The translations under genes and the position numbers were made by a program. Of a stretch of 64,000 nucleotides of DNA, positions 23,947-33,649 are shown one piece after another. Position 1 is the first letter of the stretch; the number at the start of each line of letters is the position of its first letter. The DNA is from Talaromyces rugulosus (Eukaryota; Ascomycota; Eurotiomycetes; Eurotiales; Trichocomaceae): assembly GCF_013368755.1 (NCBI RefSeq), contig NC_049565.1, positions 2,480,001-2,544,000 on the forward strand. The letters run 5' to 3'. The notes under the pieces were generated by a model. The model saw nothing but the letters and a program-made list of their open reading frames with translations, had not been told where the DNA came from and did not search any database.

Positions 23947-24063
23947 CCTGCCCGCCACGTAATGCGTACGAATATGAAGCCTGATTGTGAATATCAGGTT
24001 ATTCTCATTCTATATAGTAGATACCACATCATAGTTTGCTATAGCAGTACATGGTTATTGTAG

Positions 24064-25095
24064 CTAAATTGCCTGGACCTCCACTGGTCGATACGGCTCT
24101 TCCAGCAGCCGGATCTCGTCCTCACTGAGGTGAATGCTTAAAGCCTCCCCTGCACTTTCTATTCTTTCTAAGCTATTTAATCCAACAATCGGACACGCCG
24201 ATTTGCTCAAGAGCCATGCCATGGCAACGGCGCTCATACTACACTCCCTCTTCTCTGCCACACTTGTCAAGTTTGCCACAATCTTCTCATTCTGCTCACT
24301 CGAAAACCACTTGGCAGTTTTGACGTCCTGTTTTGAACGCTCTGTTTGTACGTCAAATGGCCGCGTCAGTAGTCCGCGCGCCAGAGGGCTCCAGGGAATC
24401 AGGCCGACCCCTTCCACCTCGCAAAACGGGTTGATGTCGCGCTCTTCTTCTCGGTAAAGTAGATTGTACAAGTTTTGCATACTGCTGAATCCCGTCCAGC
24501 CGTTCATCTTGGCTGTATAGTGCAGTCGGGCTAGCTGCCAGCAATGCATGCTTGACGCCCCTAGATAGTGCACCTTGCCCATCTGCACCAGATCGTGCAG
24601 AGCTTTCATGAGCTCCTCTGGGTTCGTGCGTACTGTCTCGTCAACGCGATGTAACTGAAGAACGTCGATATATGTCGTGTTCAATCGCTCCAAAGAAGCT
24701 TCAACCGCGTCGAATATGTGTTTTCGACTGAGACCCATCTGGTTTACCAATGGTCCGTCGTTCACTGCTGGATTGGGTCGAGCGTTGGAGTCGATGTCCA
24801 TGACCGGGTAGAAGAGCTTGGTCATTATAACTACCCTGCTGCGGGGGATGGCGTATTTTTTCAATGCCTTGCCAACAATCACTTCTGACTGTCCGTTGGA
24901 ATACGTGTTGGCCGTGTCCCACGTGTTGATTCCGCAGTCATATGCTCGTTTCAATAAAGGTAGCGATTCTTCCTCTGACAGAACCCATGGACTGCCTTTC
25001 CACGACGGGTTTCCGAATGTCATACATCCTAGAATGACCTTGGATACTTTGAGGGAACTTTTCCCTAGTCTTTGGTACTCCATTTGGTACTTCAT
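24064..25095 (-). CDS. Aldo/keto reductase (aryl-alcohol dehydrogenase-like)
   Basis: NADPH-dependent carbonyl reductase of the cytosolic AKR superfamily, closest in style to yeast aryl-alcohol dehydrogenase-like proteins such as YPL088W. Intact, intronless, 343 aa. Starts MEYQRLGKSSLKVSKVILG (ATG at 25083; an alternative in-frame ATG lies 12 nt upstream). The catalytic tetrad is present: D60 and Y65 in TWDTANTYSNGQSE, K93 in MTKLFY, and H149 in LQLHRVD. The late segment WLLSKSACPIVGLNS is the NADP-binding part of the family. The substrate cannot be inferred. It lies between telomeric-type repeats (23926 and 27974), next to a decayed gene, and is the only intact gene of that block. Confidence 0.92.
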   Translation of the reverse strand: MKYQMEYQRLGKSSLKVSKVILGCMTFGNPSWKGSPWVLSEEESLPLLKRAYDCGINTWDTANTYSNGQSEVIVGKALKKYAIPRSRVVIMTKLFYPVMDIDSNARPNPAVNDGPLVNQMGLSRKHIFDAVEASLERLNTTYIDVLQLHRVDETVRTNPEELMKALHDLVQMGKVHYLGASSMHCWQLARLHYTAKMNGWTGFSSMQNLYNLLYREEERDINPFCEVEGVGLIPWSPLARGLLTRPFDVQTERSKQDVKTAKWFSSEQNEKIVANLTSVAEKRECSMSAVAMAWLLSKSACPIVGLNSLERIESAGEALSIHLSEDEIRLLEEPYRPVEVQAI

Positions 25096-26393
25096 ATTGG
25101 ATGCTATTCTTTCGGATTAGTTGTCAAAAGAAATATGGCTATTATGAAAAGAAGTGTTCTACATACATGGATCATATGATTGACATGAGTTCTGCTTGTA
25201 TAACTTCAAGCGGTTGACGGTGTTGTCCTTTCGGGCTGGTCTCCGTGATGAACAATGTCGTGCATGGTCCAACTCCTGTTAATTTAAAGTACTCACATGC
25301 GCAGAACCATTACCCAATAGCATTCTTCCATAAAACCCCTGTTAAACTCAAACGCCAATGAATCGCTTTCCAAAGACACCCCAGACCTTCCCCGCACGGC
25401 TTTCTATCCGTAAGGCTCTTTAAGCTTCATGCCCCGCATTCAGTGGTGCACAATGTGGGTGAATAAGTAATTTAGATTGGACGACTTGCTCTCACCGGAG
25501 AATAATTAACTAATATTTAAGTTGTGTTGATTCATCATCACTTTAGATCGGGGTGCTAACCGTTATTTGATATCGGCCGTCGGCCGTGGTTGTTTGGGGC
25601 AGACTCCAGATGTCAATGTTAATGTATTTTTGAGATATTGGTAACTTTCAAACGGGGTACTAGTATCTCTTTTCCCTTGTGTGTTTGGAGACGGACCATG
25701 AGTGGCCTATAGATACATGTATTCTGCTGTTTTGAAGATTAAATTTGGAGCCTTCCATGCCGATGGTTTTTTATTAACAATAGCTCTTTTACTTTCAATG
25801 TTACCTATGTGTTACCCGATCGATGCATCCATTTGACACCGAGAGCAGTTCCGGCCGTCAACTAGTTACACAAATAAAGTAAAATATTCTAGAGGTTTAT
25901 AAATAGTTTAGTCAATATATATATTTCCACCACCGTTAATTTGGAAATAGTGTCAAAAAGTTGTGGTTTTCGCGATCTAATTGGCCAAGAGCTAGCTGGG
26001 ATAGGGGGTTAAGGATCAATTACTTTTCACCGCGCCGCATCGCCGCCAAATAATAATATCTTTGAGCCTTTTACTATGTAATTTGTTAGTATTTGAGCTA
26101 ACTTCTTTCTATCGTCGTCGCGCCGAGCACGGCGTGGAAACTATCTTGTATTTCTATATATATTATTTATTAAAAAAATCTTATTATTTAATACCCTATC
26201 CTCTATATAGTTGACACCTAACCAAGGTAGCTACACCCACTCCTCGTGGATACTTTCACGAGCTTTGAGAACTTATGGCCATACTGTTAAGACGTCTCCT
26301 TTCCTTCGGATTCTAGCAAACACAATAAACAATTCCAATATCCTAAGGCAGCACTATGTCTTTCCTGCAGTGTCAACGCACCCTTTGCCTCCA
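25096..26393. other. AT-rich spacer between AKR and pseudogene
   Basis: About 1.3 kb without a gene. The left end is the AKR promoter. The right part (25.7-26.2 kb) is very AT-rich. One TACATGTA palindrome lies at 25714-25721. In-frame sequence before the pseudogene extends to 26211 but has no ATG before 26394. Confidence 0.55.
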
Positions 26394-27926
26394 ATGAACA
26401 TCCACCTGAGGATTCCCGACCAGACAGCATGGCCGCCAGACCTCTGGGAGTCATTAGGTGCCCGCGGTAGCGCTCAAATGTCAGATGAGCGAATCAAATC
26501 CTTGGGTATCACCGAGCATCTCACGCGTGCCCTGAACTCATGGTGGGAACGAGACCCCGAAGCCCAGAAAACGTACCAAAAACTCCCCTTTGGCTCCAAC
26601 ATAAGATGTTCAGAAATCAAAATGAAACCCGAGGATATGGAGTTCCAATATCTTCCTAAAGAGAATCTCGATGAGCTTCTTCTGACCGTAAAGGAGCTCT
26701 AATCAATGTGGGGATTCGAGCAGATGCCAGAGGCGCTTCCTATTGAAGAGCTTCACTACGAAAGACAGATTCAGACTTCCATCGGCCTTGTTACCATTGC
26801 GGATACCGGACAGCAGTATATTTTCAAAGGGCGACCGACGCCCAACGCACTCTATCATGAGATAAAAATGCTGCTGTCCATTGATCGGCATCCAAATATC
26901 ATTGAGCGACCAGTAAAGCTGGTGACAACCCAAACCGATGCCATGAGTGAAGCCCGGGTCTGTGGATTTTTGTTGCCCTACTATGATAAGGGAGCTATGC
27001 AAGAAGCACTTCCTCGGCTCAGATTGCAGGGTGAATTAAAGTTACAGGACCAACTCCGTTGGTCTAAACAATTGACGGCCGCTCTGAAATATATCCATTC
27101 CTCACCAGCTCTCTTCTATTCGGACTTGAAAATGGACAACGTTCTTTTGGCACATGACGAGAATGGGAAGCTAAAAGCGGTCCTAGCTGACCTTGAACAA
27201 AGTCGCAATTTTTACAACTGGGCACCACCAGAGGTCTACTACATTGAGTGGATAGTTGAGCTTGGCGACGAAGAGGTTGCGCGCTCTGGGCTGGTCGAAC
27301 ACGCTGCTTACGAAAAACATGCCTTTCTGTTCCACGTATATCTCCATGTCTTCTCCAGAGGGCAATCACCAGTCCTGATCGAACAGCGGAAGTATGACAA
27401 CCCACCCAATGGATGATATTTTCCGTGGTTGTTTAGCTCACCATCCAACCGAAAGTCTCACATGGTCTACTGTCTGGGGAAAGCTTTGTGTGGTGTATCT
27501 TCGAAGGCGAAGGAGATACAGACATCATATTGGACCGTTCCTTCATGATAGAGGCTGACCAACGGTTCCCTCAATTCACCACCACACCCGAACCAATTCG
27601 CAATTTTATAAAAAATTGCACTGCAGGTGCGCGAGAGTGGAAAGATGGAACCTATCGGAATTGTGCGGCGTGGAGGTCGAGTGTTCCCGCTCGGTCGTTC
27701 AGGTGTCAACTGTGAACCTACTGCCACTCTGGAAGAAACCAAGCAGGCGATCAAATCGTTCTGGCGAGGGGAAATGGAGAAAGCGGAAAGGTTTGCTTGG
27801 GCACAAATTGCTTACGCCACGAACTTGGCTCAAGAATCCGACATTGAGCTTCTGGACTATTTGCGTCGACCAAAGCTGACAGAGGTCCTGGAAGTTTTGA
27901 ATGGGTTTTCTTTGCCAACGCTGTGA
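26394..27926 (+). pseudogene. Decayed kinase-like gene (two stops, two frameshifts)
   Basis: Remnant of a divergent fungal protein-kinase-like gene. In-frame similarity runs from MNIHLRIPDQTAWPPDLWE through HPNIIERPVKLVTT, then FYSDLKMDNVLL (catalytic-loop-like, with D, K and N kept but HRD altered to YSD), then ADLEQSRN in place of DFG, to REWKDG and a C-terminal VFPLGRSG...LDYLRRP part. Breaks: TAA at 26700-26702 in the N-terminal third; TGA at 27414-27416 where a Trp would be natural (NPPNG-stop-YFPWL); a 2-nt gain near 27484-27490 (TGTGTGG); a 1-nt gain near 27653. The two gains add up to three, so the last part returns to the original frame. No intron removes all four. Single-read errors cannot be excluded but four breaks are unlikely to be errors. 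Active kinase function is not supported. Confidence 0.8.
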
Positions 27927-27973
27927 AATGGTTGCTTGGGAGGGTTGCTGAGCCGATTTTCTAGTTGTGGATA

Positions 27974-27998
27974 TAACCCTAACCCTACCTAACCCTAA
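27974..27998 (+). repeat. Interstitial telomeric repeat, degenerate
   Basis: Three CCCTAA-type units plus one altered unit (CCCTACCTAA), 48 bp beyond the end of the pseudogene and 110 bp before the stop of the convergent Asp-box gene. Same orientation as the other tracts. Confidence 0.88.
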
Positions 27999-28108
27999 CT
28001 CATTCTTGATACTTTCCGTGGTAGTTCTAGACTACATATAATATGTAATGATTGATATGAACTACTCTACTCTATCATGATAATATGTCAATTTCCTATA
28101 TACTACCG

Positions 28109-29284
28109 TTACTCAAAAAAATCATCTTTAATCTGCACGTATTTAATCGTCTGCCGCCACAATGTAAATGCAATATGAATCGTTCCATCACCACCAACCA
28201 CCATACTGGGGTAAGATAGCTCCCGATTTAGTTTGTCTTCACTGTTATTCGTCAGACAAAATCCATCTCCATCCTCGAGCACTCTATGCTTAAAACTCTT
28301 TCCATTGTCGTCACTCCAGGCAACGCACAGCGGAGCTCGAGGCGCACCCCAAAATGCTTCTTTCCCAGCATGCTTGGCGATTTGGTTTTGACGCTTGTCG
28401 TCTTCGTCGCCAATATCATCGTACAATCCCGTCCGACGTCCCTTTGCGTTCTGCTTTGAGGAGTGGTTGTATACTACCACAACTCGACCAGAAGGAAGGA
28501 CATCGAAGCAGATTCCTGCGTTCGGGTTCGGCAAGGAAGTAGGTTGTGGCGCGCTCCACGAGAGTCCATCTGGTGAGGTTGAGGAATAGATAAAGTCCGC
28601 CCATCGACTGCGGTACAAACCGAGGTATGAGCCATCTCGCAGTCTCTGAATCTCCATATGCACGCATCCCGTGCTATCCGGGACTGCCGTCTCAGACCAT
28701 GTCTTGCCCTGATCATTCGATGTGCGAATGGCCGAGATGTCGTCGCTTCCCAGCCATTTTTGGCCCGGGTCAACCCGGCATTTGAAAGTAGGGACTACAA
28801 ATGCTCCGCTGTCCAACACGGTGATGGGCTGCCGGATAAAAGTGCCTGGTTCAGGGAAGAGGATCTGAGGGTCTTTCCAGGTGTTTCCATCATCATCAGA
28901 GATGACCCGTTTCACGACTGCGGAGTCCTGGTCGCCTCCCTTTTGAGACGTATACAGAAGCCAGAGTTTCCCGGAAGAAGGCTCCCTGAAGAGCAATGGG
29001 TTCTGCTCGCTGCGCGTATTGTCATGAGTAACTCTCACGGCCTCGGTCCAGTTTTGTTTGCCTGAGACTAGACGAGAAAGGTAAATACTGATATCGGGTT
29101 TTCCCTCCATGTTGCCTCCAAACCAGGCGCATAAAAGGTCTCCATTTGGAAGATGCAACAAATTCGAGGCGTGACACTGGATTGTTGCTGGTCGTAAATA
29201 TGCTTCTTGTTGGAAATAGGGCTTTGATGCTTGACGGACTGTCCCGTCGGAGAGGCTGGACACGATATCCTGTGAGACGGCCAT
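28109..29284 (-). CDS. Sialidase-fold beta-propeller protein with Asp boxes (BNR_2 type)
   Basis: Probable carbohydrate-active beta-propeller of 391 aa, intronless. Asp-box motifs (S-x-D-x-G-x-T-W type) occur several times: SDDDGNTWKD, SNDQGKTWSE, SSPDGLSWS and SDDNGKSFKH. The beginning (CHASNLLHLPNGDLLCAWFGG) and RQPITVLDSGAFVVPTFK fit the BNR_2 family of sialidase-like proteins. There is no signal peptide at the chosen start (ATG at 29284); codons further upstream in frame offer only a GTG. So it probably acts inside the cell on an imported sugar or oligosaccharide. True sialidase activity is not shown; related folds include rhamnose-glucuronate lyases and other glycan enzymes. It is divergent from an MFS sugar transporter over a 367-bp shared promoter. 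Confidence 0.8.
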   Translation of the reverse strand: MAVSQDIVSSLSDGTVRQASKPYFQQEAYLRPATIQCHASNLLHLPNGDLLCAWFGGNMEGKPDISIYLSRLVSGKQNWTEAVRVTHDNTRSEQNPLLFREPSSGKLWLLYTSQKGGDQDSAVVKRVISDDDGNTWKDPQILFPEPGTFIRQPITVLDSGAFVVPTFKCRVDPGQKWLGSDDISAIRTSNDQGKTWSETAVPDSTGCVHMEIQRLRDGSYLGLYRSRWADFIYSSTSPDGLSWSAPQPTSLPNPNAGICFDVLPSGRVVVVYNHSSKQNAKGRRTGLYDDIGDEDDKRQNQIAKHAGKEAFWGAPRAPLCVAWSDDNGKSFKHRVLEDGDGFCLTNNSEDKLNRELSYPSMVVGGDGTIHIAFTLWRQTIKYVQIKDDFFE

Positions 29285-29651
29285 TCTGATGTCTTTGAAA
29301 AAAGAGGTAAAAGAATGGCACAAGTTGAACAACGCTTTACACACGTAAATGACGATTTATCAATTTCCTTTCCAATCCATACACCCCCGCATTGACAATC
29401 ATCATTATCGGCGTTGTCGGCTCTGGCCCGATGAGCATCGGTGGACAGTCCGACGAGGTCCGGGGTTTCCCCACTGCTGTCTATGCTCGCGCTAGACAAC
29501 CCCATGGGGATGGGCATGTAGTCTTAAATCGCCATGATGTGCCATCCTGATGGCCAGGTTTGTTTTGGAGAGTGCCTGCCGCCTTGTCTGGAGTACTATT
29601 CACCATCGCACCACCAAACCCACTCGTACAAGTCAATATTACAAGGCAAGC
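29285..29651. promoter_or_regulatory. Shared divergent promoter of Asp-box gene and sugar transporter
   Basis: 367 bp between two start codons pointing away from each other. The short spacing suggests joint regulation of the two genes. No regulator site is certain. Confidence 0.5.
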
Positions 29652-31488
29652 ATGGCAGGAGGCACAAGCATTTGGGTGAGCAAGGATGCCAAATCAGATC
29701 CGAAACAGATATTCAATCTTCGGCTCCTCTTCTTGGTCATTACCCTCTCCTGGGCGGGCTGTTTCTATGGCTTTGATACCGGGAACATCGGTGGCATCCT
29801 GACGCTGTCATCGTTCCAAAAAGCCTTTGGCTTGAATGATATCCCACAAGCTGAACTTGACAATCGCAAGGTACATTCTTCACAGTATACCAGCCTTAAT
29901 GAACAAAGACTAATGAGTATGTCAATGATTAGGGAACCATCACCGCAATGGTCGCCGCAGGTGGCTCAGCCGGAGCGCTCCTCGCAGCCCCAACCTCTGA
30001 TTTCCTTGGCCGTAAATGGTCCGTATTCCTCTGGGGCTTGATCTTTGTGGTTGGTGCTGCTCTGCAAATGATAGCCAACTACGACGTCCTGCTTGCTGGA
30101 CGCTTTATTGGCGGTTTGGGTGTCGGAGCCAGTTCGATGCTTAGTCCACAGTTTCTCGCTGAAAGCTCCCCTAAATCTATCCGAGGCTCGGTGACGGCAT
30201 CCTACAATCTATTGATTATCCTGTCGCTTATGCTTGCTTTCTGGGTCAACTATGGTGTCTCGCTCTGGCCGACCGACAGCGGCGATAGACAGTGGCGGAC
30301 CGCCATGGGCATTCAGCTGATTCCTGGAGTATTGATGTGTCTGACAATCCCGTTCGTCCCAGAGACATCTCGTTATCTGATCAATCACGGCAAATCAGAA
30401 AAGGGACTGGAGACTATCTGCAAACTTCGAAAACTCCCTGCCGATCATCCATATGTACAGATTGAGTACCAGGAGATCGAGGCGCAGGTGAGGTTTGAAC
30501 AAGAGTGCTATCAGGGACACAGCTATTGGGTTGTGATCAAGGATATTTTTCTGATCAAGAGCAACTTGCAACGCTTAATTTTGGCCGTCATGCTATTTGT
30601 CTTCCACAAGTTCACAGGAACCGACTCTCTTAACGTAAGTATACTTTGAAGTTCCAAAAAAAAGAGGAAAAGGCTCCGAGCTAATGTTCCACAGTACTAT
30701 GCACCGGAAATCTTCGCCCTCATTGGCGTCAACGGCAACAATTCGACCTTGTTAGATACGGGTGTTTATGGTGTGGTCAAGCTGGTCACAACCATCTTCT
30801 ATGTTGCATATCTCGTTGACCGAATCGGCCGGCGTCGTCCGTTGATCGTGGGCGCACTTTTGCAGGCAACTGCAATGCTTTATCTCGCTTTGTACCTCCG
30901 CTTCTCCCCGACTACTAGTGATAGCGTTGGTGGTACGTCTGCTGGAGGTATTGTCGGAATCGTATGGATATACATCTATGCGTTTGGCTGGTCCTTTGGT
31001 CATAGTGTTGCTTGTTACGTGGTTGCGGCGGAAATTTTCCCAACCAGAATTGTGAGTCTTTCCCCTCAATTTTTTTTTAAATTGATAAGTTAGTGTAATA
31101 ATATGTGCTGATGGGTGGGATTTTACAGCGTTCTGTTTGTATGGCATTCTGTTTCTTCATCAATTGGATCGTTGACTACGGCATCACTAGAGCTACACCC
31201 AACATGATCACCGAAATGGGCTGGGGCGTATTCCTGTTGTATGCCATGCTCACCTACACTGGCGTCGTTTTCATCTACTTTTGTCTGCCGGAGATGAAGG
31301 GCCGCTCCATTGAGAGTATGGACGATCTGTTCCAGCGGCCGTTGTGGACCATGTGGAAGCATGCATACCCAACCAAGGAAGAAACCGTCAGGGCGGGTGT
31401 TATTACAGATAAGCTACAGGATGATGAGGAGAATGAGGTTAGTAACAATAAGGACCACTCACAGGTGGCTCATGTTGAATCTGCGTAA
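29652..31488 (+). CDS. MFS sugar transporter
   Basis: Plasma-membrane sugar permease of the major facilitator superfamily, sugar porter family. Four exons (29652-29870, 29933-30634, 30695-31051, 31129-31488) give 545 aa with in-frame junctions and GT-AG introns of 60-77 nt. Family motifs: GRFIGGLGVGASSMLSPQF near the end of the first half, PETSRYL after transmembrane segment 6, and DRIGRRRPLIVG in the second half, with LPEMKGRSIESMDDLF at the end. About 12 hydrophobic segments can be traced. The C-terminal tail is charged (DDEENEVSNNKDHSQ). Substrate is unknown. Divergent partner is an Asp-box propeller protein, which suggests uptake of a sugar that this protein then works on. Confidence 0.92.
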
Positions 31489-31845
31489 GGTGGGTAGAAG
31501 AAGTTGTTGAACCAATTGATCATGTGGAAATATAAGAACGGACATGCTATAATGAATATGGCTATTTATATGATCTTCTCACGTCATATGAAACATTGAT
31601 TATGCCTTTAGATGCCCGTGAGACTACATGTAATGTTGAGGTATACTTAATTTCAGTTGACATAATAATACCCTCCAATTCCTGGCCAGACCGTCTAAAG
31701 ATAAATATACTTGATCGAAGAACATGGCAAGTGCCAAATTAGAAATACGTTATTTCATTAGATTCTACCTCATCTACTATCTTCAAAATATACACCAAGT
31801 CCTTGTCATACCAAATAAAACCATAAGCCCTAACATTTTTTGCGC
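31489..31845. other. Convergent 3' flanks of transporter and sec28
   Basis: AT-rich, no gene. A TACATGTA palindrome lies at 31625-31632, about 140 nt after the transporter stop. Confidence 0.6.
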
Positions 31846-32969
31846 TCACGAAGATACCTTGGGAGCAAACTTGGCTGCCGCCGTGTCGAAGAAGGAGCTC
31901 TTTTCCTCCAAATCAGTGAGAAGAATATGGTTGGGTTCAACCGACTTCAATTTCCTATGAGTAAAATATTAGCCACAATTCAAGCCGATCAAAAGCGAAA
32001 AGAAGGCGACATACGAGGTCAACTCGGTATAGTCCTTGCCGCTGAGAACATTGAGAACAATCGTGTTGGCAATCAACTGAGCATCCTCTGGGTATTTCTG
32101 AATAGCCTCGGACAGCGCTGCCTCGGCTTCTGGTAGACGGCCCAGGTGCAATTCCGCAATTGCCTGTCCGACTATGGACAGGGGTGCAGTGGAGTTGGGA
32201 TTCGACGCCAACTCTTCGTAGACGTAGTATGCCGATTGGTATTTCTCGCCGCCCTGTCATTCCCTGTTAATTTATTGATACTGCAGTGGTGTTATTCTAT
32301 TATCATACCACTCTCAATCCCACCCACGACTCTGCGATGTTGAACAATAGAGAATCCTGTGCGAAGCGTTTCGCGCCCGAGATTTCTTTAAGAGCGAGGT
32401 CGATGCGGTTCGTTTGGAGGTAAATTTGAACCGAGAGAGCAACACTGCAAATAGTCAGACTAAGTAACATATACCACAGGAACAAACGTACGCCTCCAGG
32501 TTCCCCTGGTGCTTGCTGAGCAGAGACAGGGCCTCGTCTGTTTTCCCTTGCACATGCAACACAGTTCCAGCAAGCAGCTGGACAGTGTTATTTTCGCTTT
32601 GCTCTTCGGCAAGCTTTTGGGCCAGGGTGAGCGCCGAGTCTGCATCGCCCGCGGTGTTTTGCGCCAGCGCCTTGACCGCGGCCAGGTCGGGGGTGTCCTC
32701 TTCGCCCTCGACGTCTGCAAGCACTTCTTCCGTCTGGCCCAGGGCAATCTTGGCTCGGAGCTGCAGCACACGCGTGGGCAATGCGTTCTCGGGGGAGAAT
32801 GACGATGTGTCGAAGTCGATCACATTCTGGTATTGGCCTTGGTGGAAGGCATTGTGGATGTTGACGAGCTCTGCGGGGGGGGAGAACAAGTTAGACAACA
32901 GGGGTATGGAATTGATGGCTGGAGAGGGATTTGCTGTTAAATACCTCCTTCTGCAGAGAATGGATCCAT
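31846..32969 (-). CDS. sec28: Coatomer epsilon subunit (epsilon-COP)
   Basis: Subunit of the COPI vesicle coat, which works in Golgi-to-ER transport and stabilises alpha-COP. Five exons (32969-32945, 32870-32492, 32444-32309, 32253-32015, 31954-31846) give 295 aa, the usual length of the family. The first exon has only 25 nt and codes MDPFSAEG; the join gives GELVNIHNAFHQGQYQNVI. The rest is a series of TPR-like helical repeats, for example FNIAESWVGLRVGGEKYQSA and AIAELHLGRLPEAEAALSEA. The end reads TAAAKFAPKVSS. Introns are 47-74 nt. Its promoter is shared with the divergent unknown gene at 33650. Confidence 0.93.
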
Positions 32970-33649
32970 GGCTAGAATTGTCAATGTCGCTAGTTCGGGT
33001 GGCTATTTATGCTGGATGTCAAGGTGGTTGTTGATGTCAGTAATTGATCTCGCCAGATTCCCAACTTCGATGCCGCGGAAGGTTGGCCGAGCGCCAAGCT
33101 TGGTCCGCGGGCAGCCAATAAGCAGTCGCTAACTATGTCTTTTACATTTGTTTTCTTTCAATGTATCCACACTTAGACACTCTTGTTTATAAGAATGCTG
33201 GGTAGTACATCCTAGTGCTACTTTAGACGACTCATTTTAAAATGATACATACATGGTCTTGATTTTTTGATTCGTTGTAACTAGAGTAGGCAATAGCTGG
33301 GCCTTCTCTAGCTCTACATTTAGGACCCTCCCAATCTTTACTACTTCCCTAAGTATCTTTAAAAGACCTCTATAGTAGTGTATACCACACCGTATCGTGA
33401 AGTCATCCAATAATGCTACATATGTTAACGACCTGGGGCACAGCCACGGTGGACTACTGCGCCACAAAAAGTGGGGAAGCGACGCTATTGCACGATTGGA
33501 AGCAACCTGCGAGAACGAGCTGATGCCTTCCTCGTCTTTTCTCCTTCTTCTTCTTCTGTAGACACCTCGAGATCTTGAAAATTTGCGACTTTGACCAGGC
33601 TCTTTGTCATAACATAAACTCTCACATAGTGAAGTTTTGCGTGAACACA
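32970..33649. other. Divergent promoter of sec28 and an unknown gene
   Basis: 680 bp between divergent starts. A CTTCTTCTTCTTCTG run lies at 33544-33558. No gene is seen. Confidence 0.55.

Larger units (their letters stand above)
23262..24063. other. GH16 promoter and AKR 3' flank with telomeric repeats
   Basis: About 800 bp without a gene. The GH16 gene is read leftward, so its promoter lies here; the aldo/keto reductase ends at the right side. Two telomeric-type repeats (listed separately) lie at 23716-23746 and 23926-23946. Short ORFs here show no family features. Confidence 0.6.

Noticed and set aside
26700..27416. RIP (C-to-T repeat-induced mutation) as cause of the pseudogene stops
   Set aside because: The TGA at 27414 does not fit the favoured CpA context on the opposite strand, there are also two insertions, and no strong AT shift is seen in the gene.
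11983..27998. A chromosome end or assembled telomere
   Set aside because: Tracts have only two to four units and single-copy genes (pmi, plc, GH16, sec28) flank them on both sides.
29285..29344. A longer N-terminus of the Asp-box protein starting at 29344
   Set aside because: That frame opens with GTG, not ATG; the first ATG is at 29284.
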